Shown here one piece after another: positions 28,201 to 36,481 of a DNA stretch of 41,852 nt (position 1 is the first letter of the stretch; every line of letters starts with the position of its first letter). The position numbers and the translations under genes are program-made. Where the stretch lies: positions 1 to 41,852 of IMG/VR virus record IMGVR_UViG_3300046485_000029; one strand, 5' to 3'. The notes under the pieces were generated by a model. That model searched no databases. It was not told where the DNA came from and saw nothing but the letters and a program-made list of their open reading frames with translations. Source of the stretch: a virus.

Positions 28201-28683
28201 ATGTCTAATTTTGTGCCGCCAGAGTTGAGAGGATGGAAGCATATTAGTGAATTCATCGGAGTGCTCAGTAAGCAAACCGCAAAGAAAATTCTTGCGAGGT
28301 CCGGGCTTCTGGAATATGAGAATGGACGCCCGGTCCTCAATGTGAAGAGATATGAAGAAGTGTCACGAGCGAGGCACCTAAAAAAGCAAGACCCCATGGA
28401 TTATGTTGGATTTATCTATATTTTACAGGTCAATGAGTTTTTTAAAATCGGGAAGACCGCTGCCTTTAGAGAGCGATTGAGTTCTATCCAAGGGTCCATT
28501 CCCTATGAGGTGACTGTTGTTTTATCAAAAAAGGTCCCTAACTATCACGTGATTGAAGAAAAGTTGCACAAGAAGTTTGCTCACAAGCGCCATAAGCTGG
28601 AATGGTTTAAGTTGACGCAAGAGGATTTGATGACAATAAAAGCCTTTGTAGACGCTTTTGATACCCCAAAGGGTACAAAATGA
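28201..28683 (+). CDS. GIY-YIG-like / T5orf172-domain protein with N-terminal HTH
   Basis: This 160-aa protein has a very strong site (TAAGGAGGTGAG). Residues about 8-55 look like a DNA-binding helix-turn-helix (WKHISEFIGVLSKQTAKKIL). Residues about 67-150 match the T5orf172/MUG113 branch of GIY-YIG proteins: GFIYIL, FFKIGKT, ERLSSIQGSIP, E-E-K-L-H-K-K-F and LEWFKLT. The domain is a nuclease fold, and activity in this branch is not well established. It lies just before the terminase genes. Confidence 0.78.
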   Translation: MSNFVPPELRGWKHISEFIGVLSKQTAKKILARSGLLEYENGRPVLNVKRYEEVSRARHLKKQDPMDYVGFIYILQVNEFFKIGKTAAFRERLSSIQGSIPYEVTVVLSKKVPNYHVIEEKLHKKFAHKRHKLEWFKLTQEDLMTIKAFVDAFDTPKGTK

Positions 28684-28749
28684 TATAAAAACCGTACAAA
28701 ATGGACATCATCCTACATTTTCTGTCATCCATTGTCCTACAATTAACTC
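28673..28749 (+). promoter_or_regulatory. Repeat-rich region before terminase small subunit gene
   Basis: Direct repeats GTACAAAATG (28673-28682, 28694-28703) and TCCTAC (28711-28716, 28735-28740), plus the inverted pair GGACA/TGTCC (28703-28707, 28733-28737). TACAAT (28738-28743) could be a -10 box. This is a candidate promoter or terminase recognition (pac/cos) site. Confidence 0.35.
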
Positions 28750-29340
28750 ATGAAAGGGAAGGCATTACTCCATGATGTCTACAAAGATTGTCCTGTCTTC
28801 TCGTCACTATCCCTCCAGAAACAGAAATTTGTAGTCGAATACTTCAAGGACTTCAACGCCACTCAAGCCGCGATCCGGGCTGAATATGCTAAGAAGAATG
28901 CACGGCGGCAGGGCACAAGGTTGTCCACAAATGTCCACGTCCAGAAGGCCCTTGCAGAGGTCTCTAGTATCTGTTTCCGGGCTGATATCGCTGACGCTCA
29001 AGAGTTGCGTGAGTATTGGACGATGATTAAGCGAGGGAGTATCTCTGATGTTTGCAGCTGGAATGAGAAGGATGGTATTGCGTGGTCTGCAAGCTCTGAG
29101 GAGATGGATCGGGCTACTGCGAAACTAATCAAGAAGATCAAGACGACCACAAGGACGTCGGCAAAGGGCGATTGGACTGAAGTTGAGACGAACGTTGAGC
29201 TGCACGATCCGCTCAAGGCTTCGGAGTTGCTGGGGCGCTCGCTAGGCATCTTCATAGACAAGTCAGAGTTATCAGGACCCAACGGTGGCCCGATAGAGGG
29301 AAAGATCGTCATCGAGTTTGTGAGGTGCCCCGGTGAGTAG
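28750..29340 (+). CDS. terS: Terminase small subunit
   Basis: This 196-aa protein recognises phage DNA for packaging. The family pattern is visible: SLQKQKFVVEYFKDFNATQAAIRAEYAKKNARRQGTRL as DNA-binding helices (about 22-60), NVHVQKALAEVS next, then an oligomerisation region and a C-terminal segment DPLKASELLGRSLGIF before a short tail (GKIVIEFV). It resembles the Terminase_2/XtmA group. Its end overlaps the large subunit gene by 8 bases. No ribosome site is obvious. Confidence 0.9.
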   Translation: MKGKALLHDVYKDCPVFSSLSLQKQKFVVEYFKDFNATQAAIRAEYAKKNARRQGTRLSTNVHVQKALAEVSSICFRADIADAQELREYWTMIKRGSISDVCSWNEKDGIAWSASSEEMDRATAKLIKKIKTTTRTSAKGDWTEVETNVELHDPLKASELLGRSLGIFIDKSELSGPNGGPIEGKIVIEFVRCPGE

Positions 29341-30601
29341 CGTACTCCTGGAAAAAAAGGTTCAGTTCCCTCACAAGCTAGAGTTCTTGTTTAATCCTTC
29401 GAGGTACAAGGTTGTATACGGCGGCCGAGGCGGAGCAAAGTCATGGGGCATCGCAAGATCTTTAATCCTTCTCGCTACTCAGTCGCCGCTTAGAATTCTG
29501 TGCGCTCGCGAATTTCAAAACTCTATCCAGGACAGTGTTCACCGGCTGCTCTCTGATCAGATTGAAGCGATGGGCCTTTCCGCTTTCTTCGAGATCACGC
29601 TGACTAACATTAAGGGGCTGAACGGATCGTTGTTTATCTTCTATGGCATTAAGAACAATCCCACGAAGATCAAGTCCACAGAGGGTATTGATATCGCTTG
29701 GGTTGAGGAAGCGGAGACAGTCAGCAACGAGTCCTGGCAGATCCTCATTCCCACTATCCGAAAGAATGGGTCTGAGATCTGGATGTCGTTCAATCCGAAT
29801 CAGGAAACAGACCCGACCTATCGGCGCTTCATAACGACTCCGCCCGATAATGCCGCCGTTGTGCCGATGAGCTGGCGTGACAATCCGTGGTTCCCCGAGG
29901 AGCTGCGCAAGGAAAAAGATTACCTCGCCCGCGTGGACATGGATGCATATGAGCATGTATGGGAAGGCAAGTGCCGGCAGATGTCCAATGCTCAAATCTT
30001 CAAGGGGAAATATCGCGTTGAATCGTTTGACCCACAACCTGAGTGGCAGGGACCTTACTTCGGCGCCGATTGGGGCTTTGCGCAAGACCCGACAACGCTT
30101 GTAAAAATGTGGATCGGTGGCGCGAAACTCTACGTTGAGAAGGAGCTGTATAAGATCGGGCTTGATATAGACTTCACGCCTACTGAGTTCGACAAGATCC
30201 CTGAGGCCAGGCTACACGCAATCAGGGCTGATAGTGCCCGGCCTGAGACGATTAGCTATATGCAACGGCATGGCTACGGAAACCTTGTAGGCGTGGATAA
30301 GTGGCCAGGAAGCGTTGAAGAGGGGATCACAATCCTCCGCTCGTTTGAGGAGATAGTTGTTCATCCTAGCTGCATCCATACTGCCGAAGAGATGCGTCTT
30401 TATTCGTATAAGACCGACAAGCTGACCGGCGACGTGTTGCCGGAAATAGTAGACAAGCACAATCACTGCATCGATCCGATCCGTTACGGGTTGCAGCCGA
30501 TCATCAAGACTAGTGGTAACACTGGCTTTCTTGATTATCTGGCAGGGTTGGCGGCAGAGAAAGCAGCACAGAAAAAAGCCGAAGAAGCATCGAAAAATTG
30601 A
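29333..30601 (+). CDS. terL: Terminase large subunit
   Basis: This 422-aa packaging motor uses GTG 29333. The ATPase has Walker A GGRGGAKS (30-37), Walker B IAWVEEAE (121-128) and a coupling region near MSFNPN (151-156). The nuclease domain has Asp246 in GADWGFAQDPT, Asp300 in IRADSA and Asp381 near NHCIDPIRY. This is the PBSX/Sf6-like Terminase_3 type of usual length. It pumps DNA into the prohead and cuts it. Headful or cos mode cannot be decided from the sequence. Confidence 0.95.
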   Translation: MSSVLLEKKVQFPHKLEFLFNPSRYKVVYGGRGGAKSWGIARSLILLATQSPLRILCAREFQNSIQDSVHRLLSDQIEAMGLSAFFEITLTNIKGLNGSLFIFYGIKNNPTKIKSTEGIDIAWVEEAETVSNESWQILIPTIRKNGSEIWMSFNPNQETDPTYRRFITTPPDNAAVVPMSWRDNPWFPEELRKEKDYLARVDMDAYEHVWEGKCRQMSNAQIFKGKYRVESFDPQPEWQGPYFGADWGFAQDPTTLVKMWIGGAKLYVEKELYKIGLDIDFTPTEFDKIPEARLHAIRADSARPETISYMQRHGYGNLVGVDKWPGSVEEGITILRSFEEIVVHPSCIHTAEEMRLYSYKTDKLTGDVLPEIVDKHNHCIDPIRYGLQPIIKTSGNTGFLDYLAGLAAEKAAQKKAEEASKN

Positions 30602-30611
30602 AGGAGGCAAC

Positions 30612-31079
30612 ATGGCTATTTCTCAGGCGTTAAAATTCCCTCCGGGGATATCAGGTTTTCAGGACAGGAACGGCAATAAGGTTGTGCCGGATGCAAACGG
30701 GCTGGTGACGATCACAGACCAGAATCTCTTGGCCTCATACCTGGCAGCCGGGTTTACCTATCCCGTGACAAAGCCGGTCGCCTCGCTCACAGACGCGGCC
30801 ACGATCAACATCGACTTTACCCAGGCTAATGACTTTACGGTTACGCTTGGCGGCAACAGAACGCTCGCTAATCCGACAAACCTCGCAGTCGGGCAGCAGG
30901 GACTGATCAGGATCGCCCAGGACGGCACCGGAAACAGGACGCTTGCCTTCGGGACGTTTTACAAGTTTTCAGGCGGATCCAAGACGCTGAGCACCGCGGC
31001 CAGTGCGATCGACACGATCAGCTATGAGGTTGTTCAGCCTGGCGAGATCCTGTGCGAACTATTAAAGGCGTATGCCTAA
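30612..31079 (+). CDS. Putative capsid decoration / fibre-domain protein
   Basis: The product is 155 aa from ATG 30612 (AAGGAGGCAAC upstream); the longer frame from 30513 lies in the terminase gene. The N-terminal 55 residues look like a small attachment domain (PPGISGFQDRNGNKVVPDANGLV). The rest is a beta domain common in phage structural proteins (NIDFTQANDFTVTLGGNRTLANP, GNRTLAFGTFYKFSGG, IDTISYEVV). A related domain ends the exported protein at 3857. It is likely virion-associated. Confidence 0.65.
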   Translation: MAISQALKFPPGISGFQDRNGNKVVPDANGLVTITDQNLLASYLAAGFTYPVTKPVASLTDAATINIDFTQANDFTVTLGGNRTLANPTNLAVGQQGLIRIAQDGTGNRTLAFGTFYKFSGGSKTLSTAASAIDTISYEVVQPGEILCELLKAYA

Positions 31080-31099
31080 CTGAATGAAACGGGGCTTGT

Positions 31100-31330
31100 A
31101 TGGAAGTGAAGAAGGCCGATGAGGTGTTGGGAATTGATGGCAGATGGAGAGAGCACGTCGACGCTCTCCAGTATGCAACCCCTGAGGAGAGGCTGAATTA
31201 CTTGTTTGAGACATTTCCACGGCTGAAGCACTGTACACATGCATCGTTGGCTTATGTGATCGGCATGACAATAGAGACAGTTACTAGAGCGATGAAACGG
31301 ATAAAAAAAGACGAGACAGGGAGAAACTGA
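31100..31330 (+). CDS. Crp/FNR-type HTH protein without sensor domain
   Basis: This 76-aa protein looks like the isolated C-terminal DNA-binding domain of Crp/FNR regulators: ATPEERLNYLFETFPRL, then THASLAYVIGMTIETVTRAMKRIKK as the helix-turn-helix (A-x-x-I-G-M-T-x-E-T-V-T-R). No cyclic-nucleotide-binding domain is present. It is in the head gene cluster, coupled by TGATG to the next gene. It might regulate late genes or a host regulon, but target and signal are unknown. Confidence 0.7.
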   Translation: MEVKKADEVLGIDGRWREHVDALQYATPEERLNYLFETFPRLKHCTHASLAYVIGMTIETVTRAMKRIKKDETGRN

Positions 31331-31902
31331 TGGAAAAGATGAACGGCGTGGATAAAAGCGATGCGACGGTAGTACGAGGCGGTAACGGCATGAATGAAGA
31401 GATGATGGTGCACGGCATTTATCACGTCAAATGCTTCGATGCAGAGGGCAACCTAAAGTGGGAAGATGAGGCAAAGAACCTCGTCGTCAACACTGGTAAG
31501 AACTTGATGCTGGATACGATTCTAGCTCCTGCAACCGTCTCGGCTGGCTGTTTCATGGGGCTCATCAGCTCAGTATCATGGTCAGCGGTGGCCGCAGGAG
31601 ACACTATGGCATCGCACGCGGGATGGCTCGAGGCTGGATCGACTAATGCACCGACATTTGCAGCCAGGCTCGCTCCTTCTTTCAGTGCGGCTTCGGCAGG
31701 ATCCAAGACTACCTCTGCAACAGTCAACTTTACAATGACCGGCGCAGGAACCGTGGAAGGACCCTTTATCGTCACAAATGGCGGCTCGGCAACCCTTATG
31801 AATACTTCCGGGACCTTGTTCTCAGCGGCTGTATTCTCTGGTGGTGCGAAGACTGTCGCAAACAATGACGTGCTTCAGGTCACTTATACCTGCTCGGTGT
31901 AA
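31330..31902 (+). CDS. Phage structural protein, hypothetical
   Basis: The product is 190 aa from ATG 31330 (AGGGAGAAAC upstream). ATG at codons 21 and 25 are alternatives. The part HGIYHVKCFDAEGNLKWEDEAKNLVVNTGKNLMLD is a pattern I recognise from many phage head-region proteins. A beta-rich Ala/Ser/Gly/Thr domain follows, ending DVLQVTYTCSV. It is probably a capsid accessory or fibre-base protein. It follows the Crp-type gene and runs directly into the next one. Confidence 0.65.
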   Translation: MEKMNGVDKSDATVVRGGNGMNEEMMVHGIYHVKCFDAEGNLKWEDEAKNLVVNTGKNLMLDTILAPATVSAGCFMGLISSVSWSAVAAGDTMASHAGWLEAGSTNAPTFAARLAPSFSAASAGSKTTSATVNFTMTGAGTVEGPFIVTNGGSATLMNTSGTLFSAAVFSGGAKTVANNDVLQVTYTCSV

Positions 31903-32481
31903 ATGGCACTGAGATATTACATAGCGCCGCTGATTGGCACCGGAGCGAGCAGGGATGATGCCCGCCGTCCGGCTTATATTGCTGATCTCGGCGTCCAGTG
32001 GGGCGGTCTCGACTTTGGTCTTGAACCCTTCATGCTTGTCGTTGCTGATGTGACACCGGCTCAACATGCCACCATCTCGGGGAACTCAGACGTTATCAGC
32101 CTTCCTCAAAATATCGACAATCAAATTGCAGCTTCATTGACCGCGGTGCAGACGGCCCTCGAGTCGATCAACGTTCCTGCGGATTGGGTGACATCAGGTA
32201 TGACGTACAGGCAGATCATGAGGCTTGTTTCTGCAATGTTCTTATTCACGCAGCGGCTGCATGGCGTTGCAAGTCTCCGCATATTCACGGGCGGCGTGAC
32301 TCTCTCAACTAGATTTAATCAGTTGCCCGCTGGAGTCCGGCAGAATCTACTCGACGCTGCGAATAGTATGAGCTTCGATACGTCCAGCCTAAGCGGCACG
32401 TCTACGATCCGACAGATCCTGAAGACGATGGCTGATCAGTGGGGCAGTCAGCCTATTAATGTGGGAGGCTTTGCACTTTGA
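31903..32481 (+). CDS. Hypothetical phage structural protein (192 aa)
   Basis: ATG follows the previous stop with no gap, so translation is probably coupled. The N-terminus (LRYYIAPLIGTGASRDDARRPAYIADLG) is typical of a group of phage head-region proteins of unknown role. A helical second half includes MTYRQIMRLVSAMFLFTQRL and a conserved-looking end, IRQILKTMADQW. No enzyme motif is seen. It ends in a TTGA overlap with the repeat protein. Confidence 0.6.
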   Translation: MALRYYIAPLIGTGASRDDARRPAYIADLGVQWGGLDFGLEPFMLVVADVTPAQHATISGNSDVISLPQNIDNQIAASLTAVQTALESINVPADWVTSGMTYRQIMRLVSAMFLFTQRLHGVASLRIFTGGVTLSTRFNQLPAGVRQNLLDAANSMSFDTSSLSGTSTIRQILKTMADQWGSQPINVGGFAL

Positions 32482-33872
32482 GCTTACCGGCAACAGACAA
32501 TTTCAACAGGGCAGACTCTAATCCAGTCGGCGGCAACTGGAGCACGGGGAATGGCTTTAATGCCTGCAAGATTGCCTCCAATACCTTAGCTCCGGCTAAC
32601 GTGGAAGCGTGTTCCCAGTGGAATGCGGACACGTTTAATGCCGATCAATATTCTCAGTGCAATTTTGCAGTCCTTAATGATGGCGGCCCGGCTGTAAGAA
32701 TATCGTCCTCGAGCAAGAGCTGCTACTTGGTAACTACGCAGTCAGGCGGCAACACAACTGCTCAGATAGTGTATAAGGTCGTGGCTGGATCCTATACACA
32801 GTTGAGCAGCACTCTTTCCAACACGATAAGCACATCCTCGGTGCTTAAAATGTCGGCGACAGGCACGACGATTGAGTATGACATCGACGGTTCGATGATC
32901 ACGCAAATAACCGACGCGTCGCTCTCGACAGGCTCAGCAGGGATCTGGTTCTATGATTCTGATTTGTCGGCTAGGGCAGACAACTGGCAGGGCGGAAACA
33001 TCGGCGGAACGAATTACTCAGTCTCAGACTCTGAAAGCGGTGCAGCGTCAGACAGCGCTTCAACAGTATTCATAGGGAAGCCTAGCCATACCGAGTCGGG
33101 GAGCGCAGCGGATGTGCCTTCGACTACGATGACGTCACCTCAATCCGTCACGGAGAGTGGCTCTGCCTCTGATTCTCCCAGTGCGCTTAGACTCACTCCA
33201 GCATCGGTAACAGAGGCCGGATCCAGCGTCGATACGCCAAGCACTGTTTTCATCGGGAAGCCAGCGCATACGGAAAGTGGAGCAGCTGCAGACACGCCGT
33301 CCACACTGATGATCGGCAAGCCTTCCATTACTGAGGCTGGAAGTGCAACTGATGCGCCGAGCGCAGTAAATGTCTCTCCTCAATCAGTCACTGAATCCGG
33401 AGCAGCTTCGGATACATCATCAGCCGTCACTGGTACAAACATATATTCAGTATCAGTGACAGAGGCTGGAAGTGCTACAGACGTTGAGTCAGGGGTGATG
33501 CTCTCGCCTCAAGCGGTTTCGGAATCAGGAAGCGCCACAGATACCCCTGCAGCATCTAGCATTAAGCCCGTCTCAGTCTCGGAGGCTGGCAATGCTTCTG
33601 ATACTAGCAGCTATGCCTTCATCACTCCGCAGTACATCATCGAATCAGGGAATGCCGTTGATAGTCCTCAGATCGTGATGATCTCCCCGCAATCTGTATC
33701 GGAGGCGGGCAGTGCGAGTGATGTTTCTTCCCTTGGAGCAATGCCTTTCGTTGGGAAATATGTTGAAGGGGATCAGGTCATGCCACGATATTTTTCAGAT
33801 ATTGCAGCAGCCCGGACTTTTTTGGATCAAGCACCTAAGCGCATCTTCGCAGACACAGTGAGGCCGAAATGA
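32478..33872 (+). CDS. Lectin-like protein with 12 tandem 20-residue repeats
   Basis: The product is 464 aa from TTG 32478 (TTGA overlap with the upstream stop). Residues about 1-175 look like a concanavalin A/LamG-type beta sandwich (DNFNRADSNPVGGNWS, SAGIWFYDSDLSARADNW). Residues about 180-425 hold 12 repeats of the form S-V-(T/S)-E-(S/A)-G-x-A-x-D-(T/S)-x-S, each about 20 long, acidic and lacking Cys. The last 45 residues form a separate end domain (EGDQVMPRYFSDIAAARTFL). It is probably a virion-surface fibre or decoration protein in which repeats set the length. Confidence 0.7.
   Translation: MSLPATDNFNRADSNPVGGNWSTGNGFNACKIASNTLAPANVEACSQWNADTFNADQYSQCNFAVLNDGGPAVRISSSSKSCYLVTTQSGGNTTAQIVYKVVAGSYTQLSSTLSNTISTSSVLKMSATGTTIEYDIDGSMITQITDASLSTGSAGIWFYDSDLSARADNWQGGNIGGTNYSVSDSESGAASDSASTVFIGKPSHTESGSAADVPSTTMTSPQSVTESGSASDSPSALRLTPASVTEAGSSVDTPSTVFIGKPAHTESGAAADTPSTLMIGKPSITEAGSATDAPSAVNVSPQSVTESGAASDTSSAVTGTNIYSVSVTEAGSATDVESGVMLSPQAVSESGSATDTPAASSIKPVSVSEAGNASDTSSYAFITPQYIIESGNAVDSPQIVMISPQSVSEAGSASDVSSLGAMPFVGKYVEGDQVMPRYFSDIAAARTFLDQAPKRIFADTVRPK
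33015..33747 (+). repeat. Twelve degenerate ~60-bp repeats inside the lectin-like gene
   Basis: Each unit codes about 20 residues around (T/S)E(S/A)G-x-A-x-D. The DNA units have diverged at silent positions, so the array is old rather than a recent expansion. Repeat 7 has a 3-residue insertion. Confidence 0.75.
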
Positions 33873-34159
33873 TAAAGAAAGCCTATGAAGAGTGTTGGTA
33901 TTACCGCGAGTTTAAAAGACCTGACGGCGCGGGATGGCTTAATGCAAGCGAGACTGTCTCATCAGCAACTGTCACTCTTACTGATGCAAGCGGCGCGGAC
34001 ATGTCAAGCATGGTCTCCGGAGTAAATCCAAACAATAGCACGCAGGTGATTTTCATGCTCAAGGGCGGTACCGCCGGGCAGAACTATGACGGGAAGATTC
34101 GCGTGGTTACTTCCAACTCACAGAAATTCGAAAGCGACTTTACACTTGAGGTCACATAA
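33869..34159 (+). CDS. Small Ig-like phage structural protein
   Basis: This 96-aa protein is coupled by ATGA. After a short N-terminal helix (YEECWYYREFKRPDG) it reads as one beta domain: ASETVSSATVTLTDASGADMS, STQVIFMLKGGTAGQNYDGKIRVVTSNSQKFESDFTLEV. This is a pattern common in small phage proteins lying before portal genes. It may be a capsid-surface or fibre adaptor. The protein is short and lacks catalytic motifs. Confidence 0.7.
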   Translation: MIKKAYEECWYYREFKRPDGAGWLNASETVSSATVTLTDASGADMSSMVSGVNPNNSTQVIFMLKGGTAGQNYDGKIRVVTSNSQKFESDFTLEVT

Positions 34160-36481
34160 ATGGCAATAGACACTCACGAACTCTTGAAGATTGCACTGAG
34201 CAGGAACCCGAACGCCTCAGCGATCGATAAGGATCTCGTCGCGCGGATCGCCGCGGGAATAGACAATCAGATAACCGGCTCTGACTGGTTCTCTCCGATG
34301 ACGCCGATCAATCCGCTGGCTCCTAAGGACGTCGCCGGCCGCCAGTTCGATTATCCCGTAGGAGTAAACCTCCAGCTCAAGCCTCGTCAGTATGAGGCTG
34401 TCTCCTTCGAGCAGATGCGGGCCCTAGCAGACAATTACACAATCATGCGTCTTGCGATCGAGACCAGGAAAGATCAGCTCGTAAAGCTCAAGTGGAACAT
34501 TAAGGCAAAGGACGAAAAGAAGAAGCTGTCTTCGGACGATAAGCGCAAGGCTATGCTGGAGGCCTTCTTCACGTTGCCGAATAAAGAGAATTCTTGGCAG
34601 CAATGGCTCAGGGCTCTTGTTGAAGACATGCTTGTTATCGACGCTTCGACATTGTACCCGCGCATGACCAGGGGAAAGGATCTGTACAGCCTCGACCTGA
34701 TGGACGGAGCGACTGTCAAGAGAGTCATCGATTATTCAGGGCGCACTCCGACGCCTCCGGATCCGGCGTATCAGCAAGCCTTGAAGGGTCTTCCGGCCGT
34801 CAACTATACGCGCGATGAGCTGGTCTACTACCCGCGCAATATACGCACGAATAAGCTGTACGGGTTCGGCCCTGTCGAGCAGTGCATTATGATCGTCAAT
34901 ATCGGTCTCAGGCGCGACCTCTCGATGTTGCAGTACTACACCGAGGGGAATATCCCTGACGCTTTCTGCTTCCTGCCTCCGGACTGGCAGCCCGACCAGA
35001 TCAAGCAGTTCCAGATCTACTGGGATACTCTGATCGAGGGAGACACCGCAGCGCGCCGGCACATGCGTTTTATGCCCGGTGGCAACGGCGCTAAGATCGA
35101 GCAGACCCGCGACCCGAAACTCAAAGACGAGTACGATGAATGGCTTGCTCGCATAATCTGCTACTGCTTCTCATTGCCTCCGACACCGTTCGTGAAGCAG
35201 ATGAATCGGGCAACATCAGAGAGCGTCCAAAAGGCTGCTCTCGAGGAAGGTCTCGCTCCCATGATGCAGTGGGTAGCTGACCTCATCAATTACGTCATCG
35301 TCAAGTATTTCGGAATCACTGACCTGGTGTTTGCGTGGATAGAAGAGGAGACGGTCGATCCGCAGGTAAGGGCTGAGATACAAGACAAGAAGATTCGCAG
35401 CGGAGAAATCACGCTGGATGAAGCGCGCGAGGCCACTGGAAAAGATCCCTATCCAAACGGCATGGGATCTAAGCCGCTGCTCTACACCAGTACCGGCGCG
35501 GTTAGACTGGAAGACGTTATCGAAGGAATCCCGGAGCCCGTAGCGACACCTCCTAGCAATGGGCAACCCTCCAAGCCTGGGGCGGACGCCATACCGCCTC
35601 AGGCTCCTCCTGCAAAGAAAGACGTGAAAGCGGTCGAGGATAAGAAGGCCGAGAAGCTGGAGAAGAAGCGTAAGAAGGGCATGCGGATCATTGACCCTGC
35701 CAGGCCGTCAGCATTGAAGGCAGTCCGAGGATTGAAGAAGACATACGCCAAGTTCTTTAAGAAGGCGCTTCCCGATATTGCAGGCCAGTTGAGCAAGAAC
35801 ATAGCCAAGCTCACCAAAATGAGCGAGTCTCAGGTTAAGCAGGTTCTTGGTGAGCTGTCTTTGAGTGGCTGGACGGTTCTCGTTAATTCAACGATCGAAG
35901 AGCTCGAGGCGGCATATAAAGAAGCTGCGACTCACGCCATAGCGCAAATTGGAAGCCTTGAGATCGACACAGACCGTCTGACCTCACTCGTTAATGAGGC
36001 CGCTAAGAAATACGCCGAGAACCGCGCAGCGGAGATGGTAGGCATGAAGTTCATCGATGGCGAGTTGGTAGAGAATCCCAACGCTAAATGGGCTATCACC
36101 GATAGTACTCGAGACATGCTCCGCACTTCGGTTGCAGATGCGATCGACAACGGCTGGTCAACTCAGCACCTAGCTGATGAGCTGGAGAAAACAGGCATCT
36201 TCGATGAGAACCGGGCGGAGCTGATAGCCAGGACCGAGATCAAGAATGCAGACGAGCGCGGGAATCTTGAAACATATAAGGCTTCGGGGCTTGATCTTGT
36301 GAAGGAATGGCAGGTTAGCGCGGATCATCCGGATATGGATGAGTGTGACGAGAATGAAGACGCGGGGCCCATCGACTTGAACGATGACTTCCCTTCAGGG
36401 GACGAGTGTCCGGGAAGTCACCCGAACTGCATGTGCACCATGATCGTAACCACGAAAGACGAGCCGATAGGAGCGGCATAG
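34160..36481 (+). CDS. Portal protein fused to MuF-type head morphogenesis domain
   Basis: This 773-aa protein starts after TTGAGGTCACATAA. Residues about 60-440 are a portal domain (REYEAVSF-like start, LYGFGPVEQCIMIVNIGLRRD, CYCFSLPPTPF, TSESVQKAALEEGL). Residues about 450-520 are a Pro/Lys linker. Residues about 520-773 are a MuF/SPP1 gp7 domain with the signature ARTEIKNADERGN, EWQVSADHPDMDECDENED and a CPGSHPNCMCTM end. The portal is the DNA gate, and MuF domains enter the capsid with it. They are usually separate genes, and here no stop or frameshift is seen between them. Confidence 0.9.
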   Translation: MAIDTHELLKIALSRNPNASAIDKDLVARIAAGIDNQITGSDWFSPMTPINPLAPKDVAGRQFDYPVGVNLQLKPRQYEAVSFEQMRALADNYTIMRLAIETRKDQLVKLKWNIKAKDEKKKLSSDDKRKAMLEAFFTLPNKENSWQQWLRALVEDMLVIDASTLYPRMTRGKDLYSLDLMDGATVKRVIDYSGRTPTPPDPAYQQALKGLPAVNYTRDELVYYPRNIRTNKLYGFGPVEQCIMIVNIGLRRDLSMLQYYTEGNIPDAFCFLPPDWQPDQIKQFQIYWDTLIEGDTAARRHMRFMPGGNGAKIEQTRDPKLKDEYDEWLARIICYCFSLPPTPFVKQMNRATSESVQKAALEEGLAPMMQWVADLINYVIVKYFGITDLVFAWIEEETVDPQVRAEIQDKKIRSGEITLDEAREATGKDPYPNGMGSKPLLYTSTGAVRLEDVIEGIPEPVATPPSNGQPSKPGADAIPPQAPPAKKDVKAVEDKKAEKLEKKRKKGMRIIDPARPSALKAVRGLKKTYAKFFKKALPDIAGQLSKNIAKLTKMSESQVKQVLGELSLSGWTVLVNSTIEELEAAYKEAATHAIAQIGSLEIDTDRLTSLVNEAAKKYAENRAAEMVGMKFIDGELVENPNAKWAITDSTRDMLRTSVADAIDNGWSTQHLADELEKTGIFDENRAELIARTEIKNADERGNLETYKASGLDLVKEWQVSADHPDMDECDENEDAGPIDLNDDFPSGDECPGSHPNCMCTMIVTTKDEPIGAA

